NCBI GenBank assembly: GCA_944350065.1
Contig: CALVOD010000082.1
Span: forward strand, 1-6,193
Reading direction: 5' to 3'
DNA from: an uncultured Clostridia bacterium
GTDB lineage: Bacteria > Bacillota > Clostridia > Christensenellales > DTU072
Length of the DNA: 6,193 bases
Shown here piece after piece: positions 1 to 5,055 of this stretch. The stretch's first letter is position 1. Each line of letters starts with the position of its first letter. Made by a program: the position numbers and the translations under genes. Under the pieces are notes generated by a model that saw nothing but the letters and a program-made list of their open reading frames with translations, searched no databases and was not told where the DNA came from.

Positions 1-1308
1 GTACTCAATCACGGCGAAACGGAGCTCGTATATTCCTCGAATACTTTCGTAACAGTGGCGGAAGGTAACGGAATGGTCGTTACTGTGAGCGCTGCGGAAA
101 CCGAAAACTATACCGCGGTAAGCGTTGAAATAGTCATTACCGTCAACAAAGCCGACTACGATATGTCGGGCGTGATTTTCGCGGACGTCGAATTCGTTTA
201 CGACGGAAGCGAAAAAACGCTTACGCTCGGCGGCGAGCTGCCGGACGGCGTGACTTACTCGCTCAGCGAAAATATTCGTACCGAAGCGGGCGTTACCGTA
301 GTAACCGCGACGTTTATCGGAGACGGAGAGAACTATAACGCCATTCCCGATATGACCGCTACGCTCACCGTTCTAAAAGCCACCTACGATATGTCCGGAA
401 TAACGTTCGAGGACGTAACCTTCGTTATGGACGGTACCGTAAGATCCATTAAGATAAGCGGCGCACTGCCCGACGGAGTAAGCGTGGAGTACATTGGAAA
501 CGGGCAGAGCGAAGACGGCGTTTACGTGGTTACGGCGGTATTTACGGGCGACGTTAACTATAACGATATAGCGCCGATGACGGCGATCATAACCATCAAC
601 AGCATACAGGTGACGCATACCGACGACGCAACGGATATTCCCGACGTAGTCATAGACGCGCCTGAAGGAGTGCATCCCGAAACGGCGCTTGTCGTCACTC
701 CCGCGAGGGCTTCTTACTTCGAAGAGGCGATCTCGAACGACGAACGGGTAACTGCGGCTTACGAGATCTCGTTGGAGATAGACGGCGAAGCGGTCGCAAC
801 CGAAGGTATGCTGACGGTGCGTTTGCTTAAACCCGCTACCGCGAGCGAGAATATCCGTCTCGTAGCCTTCGACGGCGTAAAGGTAACGGAAATAGAGTAC
901 GAGATCGACGGCGATTACGTGGTATTCGAAACCGATCAGCTTGCGGAATACGCCTTCATAGTAAACGGTCAGCCGAGCTACACGCTGTTGATAATAGTGC
1001 TTCTCGCAGTATTGTTCCTTGCGGAAATCCTGTTCATAATCTGGAAGCGCGCGAAGATGAGAAGGGACAAAAAATCGCCGTTTGCGGCGGCGGGAGCCTT
1101 CCTCACGTTCATAGCGCAGAACGAGATAACGCTGATCGCGGTACTCGGCGTAGCCGTGGCGCTGCTCGGAATATATATTATTTATCTGTACATTCCGAAG
1201 AAAAACAAGGATAAGGAAGGCGAAGACGACGAAGGGAGCGCTCCCGAAAATAAACGCGTTAAACGCAATTCGCGTACCGACAGGACTTCCGACAGAAGGG
1301 GAGCGTAG
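1..1308 (+). CDS. Secreted Ig-like repeat protein with two C-terminal membrane segments (5' end missing)
   Basis: The reading frame is open from base 1 (codons start at base 1), so the true start and any signal peptide lie upstream; an internal GTG at 55 is not a credible start because repeat sequence continues before it. 435 residues are visible. Residues 1-49 end one Ig-like unit. Residues 50-125 and 126-200 are two tandem units of about 75 residues, each opening 'KA-x-YDMSG' and sharing 'LPDGV' and 'NYN-x-I', typical of the MBG/bacterial Ig-like repeats of Firmicute surface proteins. Residues 201-320 form a different beta-rich domain ending in 'LAEYAFIV'. Then come hydrophobic segments at 327-348 and 376-398, separated by a basic loop (KRAKMRRDKK), and a charged tail. 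No LPxTG sortase signal is visible, so anchoring is probably by the membrane helices. Role inferred: extracellular adhesion, scaffold or envelope protein; the ligand is unknown. A terminator follows, so this gene ends its transcription unit. Confidence 0.85.
   Translation, partial: VLNHGETELVYSSNTFVTVAEGNGMVVTVSAAETENYTAVSVEIVITVNKADYDMSGVIFADVEFVYDGSEKTLTLGGELPDGVTYSLSENIRTEAGVTVVTATFIGDGENYNAIPDMTATLTVLKATYDMSGITFEDVTFVMDGTVRSIKISGALPDGVSVEYIGNGQSEDGVYVVTAVFTGDVNYNDIAPMTAIITINSIQVTHTDDATDIPDVVIDAPEGVHPETALVVTPARASYFEEAISNDERVTAAYEISLEIDGEAVATEGMLTVRLLKPATASENIRLVAFDGVKVTEIEYEIDGDYVVFETDQLAEYAFIVNGQPSYTLLIIVLLAVLFLAEILFIIWKRAKMRRDKKSPFAAAGAFLTFIAQNEITLIAVLGVAVALLGIYIIYLYIPKKNKDKEGEDDEGSAPENKRVKRNSRTDRTSDRRGA
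148..600 (+). repeat. Two tandem Ig-like protein repeats, about 75 codons each
   Basis: Unit 1 spans 148-375 and unit 2 spans 376-600. At protein level both start 'K-A-x-Y-D-M-S-G-[VI]' and share a '[FV]xDV-x-FV-x-DG' strand, a 'GxLPDGV' turn, a '[VT]-x-VVTA-x-F-x-GD' strand and a 'MTA' strand near the end. At DNA level they have diverged, apart from short matches such as 'tacgatatgtc' at each opening, so this is an old duplication. The bases before 148 look like the end of a further unit, so the array probably continues to the left of the window. Confidence 0.85.
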
Positions 1309-1351
1309 CTTAGCAAAACAGAAAGCGAATTGAAAATTTACCGCATTTACC

Positions 1352-1385
1352 TATCCGCCGCATATCATTATGCGGCGGATATTTT
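1352..1385 (+). terminator. Intrinsic terminator after the surface-protein gene
   Basis: A perfect 13-bp stem (1352-1364 with 1369-1381; arm core ATCCGCCGCATA) closes a 4-nt TCAT loop and is followed directly by TTTT at 1382-1385. It lies 43 nt after the stop codon at 1306-1308. The U-run is short but the stem is very strong. An outer 10-bp inverted repeat (CTTAGCAAAA at 1309-1318 with TTTTGCTAAG at 1382-1391) encloses it. Confidence 0.8.
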
Positions 1386-1417
1386 GCTAAGGAAGGAGCT
1401 CGAAGGAGAAGTCTTTT

Positions 1418-1439
1418 TCTCGGTTGACACAACCCGAGA
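1418..1439. promoter_or_regulatory. Imperfect palindrome over the -35 box, possible operator
   Basis: TCTCGGTTG (1418-1426) is the inverted complement of CAACCCGAGA (1430-1439) apart from one extra C, giving a 9-bp dyad centred within the -35 hexamer. Upstream, GAAGGAG occurs twice exactly 10 bp apart (1392-1398 and 1402-1408). A repressor bound at the dyad would block RNA polymerase. No regulator is identified in the window, so this is an inference from symmetry and position only. Confidence 0.35.
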
Positions 1440-1453
1440 GCGGCGGTTATAAT
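1424..1453 (+). promoter_or_regulatory. Consensus sigma-A promoter of the amidotransferase-like gene
   Basis: The -35 box TTGACA (1424-1429) and -10 box TATAAT (1448-1453) both match consensus exactly, with an 18-bp spacer. Transcription should start near 1459-1461. The TTG of the -35 box is in frame with the downstream gene and can be mistaken for a start codon, but it lies upstream of the expected transcription start. A T-run (1454-1459) follows the -10 box. Confidence 0.85.
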
Positions 1454-1471
1454 TTTTTTATGAAATCGGAC

Positions 1472-1475
1472 GGAG
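1472..1475 (+). promoter_or_regulatory. Ribosome binding site that decides the start at 1484
   Basis: GGAG lies 8 nt before ATG 1484. The alternative in-frame ATG at 1460 has only a T-run and the TATAAT box before it, so it has no ribosome binding site and would need leaderless initiation. Confidence 0.6.
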
Positions 1476-1483
1476 CACGGATC

Positions 1484-2935
1484 ATGGCGCGAAGTATTAA
1501 GCATATTGACGGCGACAAGGTATACGTTTTACAGAACAGGTGGAAAGTCGCGCGCAGACACATAGTTTATTACGGTATCAGGAAAGCGCCTGATACTTTC
1601 CGTAATTCCGTACCGCTTACTCGCGGAACGCTTAGGAAGCTCGCGCTTCTTGACGGCGTGCGCAATTTAAAGAGCGTAGGAGCGACCGCCGCAGTCAAAA
1701 GGCTGATACGGAAGGGCATAGTGGTGCCGATCGAGGAATTTAAACGGGACAAAATGAATTTCGACGAGGCGGAATTTTGCGTAAATTGCACGGCTAACGA
1801 CTATATGATACCGGGGCTCGAGCTTGACGAAAACGGTCTGTGCCCCATGTGTGCGATGAAGGAGCGGTTGAAAAACCTTAAAGCGGTCATGCCGGTAAGG
1901 AGCCGCTTTCCGCGTAACAAGCGCGGCGAGTACGACGTGGCTCTGTTTTATACGGGCGGCAAGGATTCCACGTATTTATTGTATTATCTTTGTAACGTGC
2001 TCGGCTTAAGAGTGCTTGCGCTGTGTTGGGAAACGGAATATATTTCTCCTAACGCCGCACGAAGTATAGAAAACGCCCGAAAACTTATCAAAAACGCCGA
2101 TATCGTCGTAAAGAAAGTGGATAAAGAGGTAATGCGTCGCATATACGCGAGGCATTTCGCGCTTGCCGGCAACACTTGCATGTGTCCTGCGCTCGCGTAC
2201 GTGCTGTTTTATCCGCTTTTAACCGAAAAGAAAGTGCCTTATCTCGTGCTCGGGAACGAGCCTTCGCAGATGTATAATCTTATTTTCAATAACATTTCGC
2301 CTGTTGCGGCGTTCAGACCGCGGGTGCAGAATGCGGGAAGATTCTTGATAAATATCGCGCGCCTGATAAGTTTCCGTAAGCCCTTCAAAGCGGGCGAAAT
2401 GCAGACATATTTCACCGTGCGTACTCTTGCGAAAGGAACGCCGCTGTACTCGAGCGGAGAGGGGAAGTACCATAACGAACAGGTGCATAACGTATTCAAA
2501 GCGCTTGCGGACGAGAAAGAGTTCATGCAGCCGTTCAGGGATAGCGTGAAGCGCAGTTGGCGTACGGGAAACATACCCGAACTCGTACACGTGGATCTTG
2601 CGGAGATATCGGGCGGCTATAAGTGGAGCGAAATCAAAAACGTAATAAAGCGCGAAACGGGCTGGGAGGACAGCGCCGAGCCCGATAAAGGGTTGCATAC
2701 CTCGTGCTCGATAGAAAGGTGTAAGGAATTTACGCAGTTTACGCGCTTCAAAGAAATGAGGAGCAGAGTAATACCATATACCGCAATAGAAATGGCAATA
2801 GCCGTAAGGGACGGCAACGTGTCGAGAGAAGACGCCATGCGGGAAATACTTACGTCGACGGGATTCTTTGCCGAGCCCGCCGAGTATAAGGAAATGCTAC
2901 GCCCTTTGAAAGGGAATGCGCCTAAGCAGAATTAA
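1484..2935 (+). CDS. PP-loop ATP pyrophosphatase, N-acetyl sugar amidotransferase-like (WbpG type), with extra N-terminal domain
   Basis: 483 residues from ATG 1484. Residues 99-388+ resemble WbpG/PseA-type enzymes, which activate a nucleotide-sugar carbonyl with ATP and replace it using ammonia to make an amidino sugar. Visible signatures: two Cys pairs, C99-x2-C102 and C120-x2-C123, framing 'LDENGLC' (probable zinc knuckle); the pyrophosphate loop YTGGKDST at 156-163 (Thr replaces the usual first Ser of SGGxDS); 'GNEP' at 257-260, comparable to the family's 'GENP'; a C-terminal 'WSEIKNVIKRETGW' region; and 'GNVSRED' near 444-450, like 'GxISREEA' in the family. C232-x-C234, C408 and C413 are further cysteines. 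The first 95 or so residues are not part of the usual roughly 380-residue enzyme and look like a small beta strand/winged-helix unit. The HisH/HisF-type partners that normally supply ammonia are not in the window. The substrate is unknown; a tRNA- or other small-molecule-modifying PP-loop role cannot be excluded. Transcribed from its own promoter, probably alone. Confidence 0.8.
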   Translation: MARSIKHIDGDKVYVLQNRWKVARRHIVYYGIRKAPDTFRNSVPLTRGTLRKLALLDGVRNLKSVGATAAVKRLIRKGIVVPIEEFKRDKMNFDEAEFCVNCTANDYMIPGLELDENGLCPMCAMKERLKNLKAVMPVRSRFPRNKRGEYDVALFYTGGKDSTYLLYYLCNVLGLRVLALCWETEYISPNAARSIENARKLIKNADIVVKKVDKEVMRRIYARHFALAGNTCMCPALAYVLFYPLLTEKKVPYLVLGNEPSQMYNLIFNNISPVAAFRPRVQNAGRFLINIARLISFRKPFKAGEMQTYFTVRTLAKGTPLYSSGEGKYHNEQVHNVFKALADEKEFMQPFRDSVKRSWRTGNIPELVHVDLAEISGGYKWSEIKNVIKRETGWEDSAEPDKGLHTSCSIERCKEFTQFTRFKEMRSRVIPYTAIEMAIAVRDGNVSREDAMREILTSTGFFAEPAEYKEMLRPLKGNAPKQN

Positions 2936-3693
2936 CGTATTTCGGATTCCGTAATATAAAATTCGGCAGTCCTTTTGCGCATATTCGCGCCGATGAAAAG
3001 GAGAGGCAGAGGCGTTCTGAATTTGATTTTGCGCGCGCCCGCAGGGCAAGCGCGAACGCATGCTCCGCACAATATGCATATTTTGCCGTTTGCGTCGAAC
3101 GAGCCGTCTATCGCGTTTACGGGACAGGCATTGCAACAGGCGCCGCAAGAGATACAGCGGCTTGAATCGTACGCGCATTTCCCGGTAAGCGCTTTCATGA
3201 TTTTTTGCGCCGACTTACGCGCGGGGCGCGCGTAGCGCAGCGTTTCGGTTACTGCCTTTTCGCCGTTCACGAATGCGGATACGGCTTCGGCGTCGCTTTC
3301 GGTAAAGAGATTCAGCTTAACGGGAGAATAGAAGTGGGGCGCGGGAACGTACGCGCCGCGTTCGGGACGGAAATTGCTTGCGGCGAGTAATCCCGCGGCG
3401 TTTTCGAGGCTTTTGCCTTTACATACGCCCCCGTATACGCAGATAATTAAGGCGCGCGCGTTGCGCCCGTTTATTTTCTTAATGTAATCCGCGCAGACGT
3501 CGGGAATGTTCCGGTTATATACGGGAAAAACGAAAACGCATTTTTCGTCCGGATTAAATTCCGTATTATTCGCGCGAGCTTTGGGTAAAGTTATATCGGT
3601 GAGCTCATCTCTTACCGAAGCTATCGCTTCGGCTATCGCGCGGCAACCGCCCGTAGGCGAAAAGTAAATTATCCGTTTCCTGTCTCCGTTCAT
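2932..3693 (-). CDS. EFR1-type flavodoxin/ferredoxin fusion (FMN plus two [4Fe-4S])
   Basis: 253 residues; a cytoplasmic electron-transfer protein. The N-terminal half is flavodoxin-like: strand 'RIIYFS' then the FMN-phosphate loop S12-P-T-G-G-C17, 'VFVFPVYN' at 53-60, and 'CVYGG' at 85-89 near the expected isoalloxazine-binding loop. The C-terminal half has two bacterial ferredoxin motifs CxxCxxCxxxCP: C180, C183, C186, C190 and C206, C209, C212, C216, each expected to bind a [4Fe-4S] cluster. Length and order fit the EFR1 family common in anaerobic Clostridia; the physiological partner is unknown. The start is fixed at ATG 3693, because an in-frame TAA lies 12 nt upstream and the first strand begins at residue 7. 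No Shine-Dalgarno sequence precedes it, and a -10 box lies 6 nt upstream, suggesting a leaderless mRNA. It converges on the amidotransferase-like gene with a 4-nt overlap and no terminator between them. Confidence 0.9.
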   Translation of the reverse strand: MNGDRKRIIYFSPTGGCRAIAEAIASVRDELTDITLPKARANNTEFNPDEKCVFVFPVYNRNIPDVCADYIKKINGRNARALIICVYGGVCKGKSLENAAGLLAASNFRPERGAYVPAPHFYSPVKLNLFTESDAEAVSAFVNGEKAVTETLRYARPARKSAQKIMKALTGKCAYDSSRCISCGACCNACPVNAIDGSFDANGKICILCGACVRACPAGARKIKFRTPLPLLFIGANMRKRTAEFYITESEIR

Positions 3694-3699
3694 ATCACG

Positions 3700-3728
3700 A
3701 TTTTAGCAGAATTGCATTAAATTTTCAA
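3700..3728 (-). promoter_or_regulatory. Promoter of the EFR1-type gene, close to the start codon
   Basis: Read leftward: TTGAAA (3728-3723), 17-bp spacer, TAAAAT (3705-3700), each one mismatch from consensus. The predicted transcription start, about 7 nt past the -10 box, falls on or beside the A of ATG 3693. Confidence 0.6.
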
Positions 3729-3787
3729 TCCCCGCGCGATACGGAGAGTAGGTATTTCGCTTTTTGGGAAAAATTTCTTTCTGCCCG

Positions 3788-3816
3788 TTGACAAACGCGC
3801 AGGTTTAACATACATT
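3788..3816 (+). promoter_or_regulatory. Promoter of the candidate small RNA
   Basis: TTGACA (3788-3793) matches the -35 consensus exactly. At 17 bp spacing the -10 is TACATT (3811-3816), 4 of 6 matches. A better-looking TATAAA at 3816-3821 would need a 22-bp spacer. The sequence just upstream (about 3757-3780) is rich in T and A runs, as in UP elements. The predicted start, about 3822-3823, coincides with the first base of the first hairpin downstream. Confidence 0.55.
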
Positions 3817-3821
3817 ATAAA

Positions 3822-3907
3822 TGCAAGAGCAGTGCTTTTGCAGATTGCAGTGACGTTTATGAAATATAAACGAGGCGCGCTTCCGTTACGGCGGAAGCGC
3901 ATTTTTT
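3822..3907 (+). ncRNA. Candidate small RNA of about 85 nt, three hairpins, family not recognised
   Basis: No protein gene fits this strand, yet it has a promoter at one end and a factor-independent terminator at the other. Hairpin 1: TGCAAGAGC (3822-3830) pairs with GCTTTTGCA (3834-3842), 9 pairs including one G-U, loop AGT. A linker follows in which TTGCAG recurs (3838-3843 and 3845-3850), so the 5' arm could swap partners. Hairpin 2: CGTTTAT (3854-3860) pairs with ATAAACG (3866-3872). Hairpin 3 is the terminator (3877-3900 plus U-run). The next gene to the right is on the opposite strand, so this is not a leader of that gene. A 10-codon frame from ATG 3821 has no ribosome binding site and is probably chance. 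I do not recognise an Rfam family; the target is unknown. Confidence 0.5.
3877..3907 (+). terminator. Intrinsic terminator of the small RNA
   Basis: GCGCTTCCG (3877-3885) pairs perfectly with CGGAAGCGC (3892-3900) around a 6-nt TTACGG loop, followed by A and six T (3901-3907). The U-run is only on the rightward strand. Read leftward, after the methyltransferase stop, the hairpin is followed by GCCTCG instead, so it would be at best a weak terminator for that gene. Confidence 0.8.
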
Positions 3908-3924
3908 ATGTCGTCTATACCTTT

Positions 3925-4851
3925 TTACAACGCGATCAGAGTGATTTCGGTAGGGTAGAGCGGGGAGCTTTTGTAGCGAAGATAAAATTTGTAATCGCCG
4001 CGTATCGAGTCTATCATTCGGGGTATTTTCCACAGGTCCTCGTTGTTGTGATATACGGACAATAAAAGTTTGGGGCGGTCGTTCGCTATGTGCTTTTTTG
4101 CGCCCGCGATTGCTTTTTGCTCGTAGCCCTCGATGTCCGCTTTGATAAGCGTAAGCGACTCGGCTATGTCCGCGTCGAGCGTGGTGACCGCGACGCGCGC
4201 GCCGCCCGATTCCCCGAGCGTGTTGGCGGAGTTTCCGCCCGCCGATTCGCTGAGATACATCTCGCCTTCGACGTCGCCTACGCCCTTTAAACGGCATTCT
4301 ATATCGCGGTATCCGCTGAGATTTTCTTTAAGCCGCGTGAATACCGACTCCGTTATTTCGTAACAATATATGCGTTTATAGCAGTTTTCGCCGTAATTGC
4401 GTATGTATGAGCGCACCGTATCCCCCGTGTACGCGCCGAGATCCGCTATCACTTCGTCGGGGGTGCATTTCACGAGGTCGAGATCGAAGTAATCGTCGAA
4501 CATATTTTCCTTGGCTTCCGCGGAGGTCGTGAAATCGTATCGGAACCAGTTACTTATTACCGCATACAAGGTTTTTTTGGAGCGGTAATCCCCGAGCCGC
4601 TCGTACGCCCATACGAAATCCGCTATGTGCTCGTTAAGAGCTTGCGCTTTCATTTCTATTTCATCGAATACGCGCTTTTCGGGCTCGAGTTTTCCCCAGT
4701 AGCCGAATTTGTTGAAAAAGTCCGCAAGGCTTTTCCGCGTGCCGACAGGCAACAAATCGTACGCTATGCGTATGCGGTAGTAAAGTTCTCGCGGAGCGAG
4801 CTTCGCAATCTCCTCCGCAAGCGAATAAAAGTTTCTGTCTATCACGTTCAT
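3925..4851 (-). CDS. FkbM-family SAM-dependent methyltransferase
   Basis: 308 residues from ATG 4851 (311 from ATG 4860). Residues about 1-125 are a helical N-terminal region I cannot assign. Residues about 130-308 form a Rossmann-type methyltransferase: SAM-binding motif I 'VIADLGAYTGDT' at 134-145, acidic E165 at the end of strand 2 ('RIYCYE'), and the FkbM hallmark 'IKADIEGYE' at 236-244, with a 'TTLD' strand before it and 'LLLSVYHNNEDLWKIP' after it. FkbM enzymes usually O-methylate sugars, polyketides or glycolipids; the acceptor here is unknown. Start choice: neither ATG has a Shine-Dalgarno sequence, and ATG 4860 lies inside a perfect TATAAT box, so a transcript from that promoter could only use ATG 4851. 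If another promoter is used, 4860 remains possible. It is transcribed alone, divergently from the preQ1-controlled operon. Confidence 0.85.
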   Translation of the reverse strand: MNVIDRNFYSLAEEIAKLAPRELYYRIRIAYDLLPVGTRKSLADFFNKFGYWGKLEPEKRVFDEIEMKAQALNEHIADFVWAYERLGDYRSKKTLYAVISNWFRYDFTTSAEAKENMFDDYFDLDLVKCTPDEVIADLGAYTGDTVRSYIRNYGENCYKRIYCYEITESVFTRLKENLSGYRDIECRLKGVGDVEGEMYLSESAGGNSANTLGESGGARVAVTTLDADIAESLTLIKADIEGYEQKAIAGAKKHIANDRPKLLLSVYHNNEDLWKIPRMIDSIRGDYKFYLRYKSSPLYPTEITLIAL

Positions 4852-4858
4852 ATACGTC

Positions 4859-4887
4859 ATTATATGTGAGGCGCCGAGCTTTGTTTA
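4859..4887 (-). promoter_or_regulatory. Promoter of the FkbM-type gene, overlapping the first ATG
   Basis: Read leftward: TAAACA (4887-4882, 4 of 6 matches), 17-bp spacer, TATAAT (4864-4859, perfect). The -10 box shares AT with the ATG at 4860. ATG 4851 begins 7 nt past the box, about where transcription should start. Confidence 0.5.
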
Positions 4888-4908
4888 CGAAGTTTGCGGG
4901 CGATACGC

Positions 4909-4937
4909 TTGACATTCGGCGCAAACGGGATTAAACT
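4909..4937 (+). promoter_or_regulatory. Promoter of the preQ1-controlled operon
   Basis: TTGACA (4909-4914, perfect), 17-bp spacer, TAAACT (4932-4937, 4 of 6 matches). The predicted start, about 4944, lies some 11 nt before the first stem of the aptamer. TATAAA at 4946-4951 has no -35 box at proper spacing and would truncate the leader. Confidence 0.6.
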
Positions 4938-4953
4938 TTATCCGTTATAAATA

Positions 4954-4993
4954 GGACAGTTCGTGACCATCCTGTCGTTAAACAAAACTACGG
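4954..4993 (+). promoter_or_regulatory. preQ1 class I riboswitch aptamer
   Basis: Stem P1 is GACAG (4955-4959) with CTGTC (4972-4976), closing a 12-nt loop TTCGTGACCATC. C4971, just before the 3' arm, is in the position of the cytosine that pairs with preQ1 in known class I aptamers. The A-rich tail GTTAAACAAAACTACGG (4977-4993) closely resembles the known class I tail, and its TACG (4989-4992) can pair with CGTG (4962-4965; three Watson-Crick pairs plus one G-U) to form the H-type pseudoknot. The switch sits before a terminator and a YhhQ/VUT transporter gene, the classical context. It senses the queuosine precursor 7-aminomethyl-7-deazaguanine. Confidence 0.85.
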
Positions 4994-5001
4994 AAGGATG
5001 G
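4967..5001 (+). promoter_or_regulatory. Antiterminator pairing of the preQ1 switch
   Basis: CCATCCT (4967-4973) is perfectly complementary to AGGATGG (4995-5001). This pairing uses the ligand-binding C4971 and two bases of P1, and also the first two bases of the terminator stem. It therefore excludes both the folded aptamer and the terminator. Inferred switch: without preQ1 this helix forms and transcription continues; with preQ1 the aptamer holds 4967-4976 and frees the terminator. Confidence 0.75.
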
Positions 5002-5025
5002 GCGTATTACGCCCGTTTTGTTTTT
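5000..5025 (+). terminator. Riboswitch-controlled intrinsic terminator
   Basis: GGGCGT (5000-5005) pairs with ACGCCC (5009-5014) around an ATT loop; wobble and A-U pairs can extend the base. TTTTGTTTTT follows at 5016-5025. It lies between the aptamer and the transporter start at 5056, as expected for transcriptional control. Confidence 0.88.
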
Positions 5026-5045
5026 CGGGTCGCCTTTTGTCCGAA

Positions 5046-5051
5046 AGAGGA
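5046..5051 (+). promoter_or_regulatory. Ribosome binding site that decides the transporter start
   Basis: AGAGGA lies 4 nt before ATG 5056. The in-frame GTG at 4963 has no ribosome binding site and lies inside the riboswitch loop, so it is rejected. Confidence 0.7.
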
Positions 5052-5055
5052 AGCT

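Noticed and set aside
1424..1483. Upstream starts of the amidotransferase-like gene at TTG 1424 and ATG 1460
   Set aside because: TTG 1424 is the first half of the -35 box, upstream of the expected transcript start. ATG 1460 is possible only as a leaderless start, while ATG 1484 has GGAG at 8 nt.
2219..2698. Leftward 159-codon open frame inside the amidotransferase-like gene
   Set aside because: It lies wholly within a gene with clear family motifs on the other strand; the composition is low-quality and no domain is visible.
2902..2914. CCCTTTGAAAGGG palindrome near the 3' end of the amidotransferase-like gene as a terminator
   Set aside because: At most 5 pairs with a 3-nt loop, and no T-run follows on either strand.
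3821..3853. Ten-codon reading frame starting ATG 3821 inside the small-RNA region
   Set aside because: No ribosome binding site, and the frame is fully overlapped by a stable hairpin; more likely chance.
3717..3902. Leftward 61-codon frame in the gap between the EFR1-type and FkbM-type genes
   Set aside because: No recognisable domain, no ribosome binding site, and it runs through the small-RNA hairpins on the opposite strand.
4963..5055. GTG 4963 as start of the transporter
   Set aside because: It lies in the riboswitch loop, the extra 31 codons would run through the terminator hairpin, and ATG 5056 has a good ribosome binding site and a typical family N-terminus.
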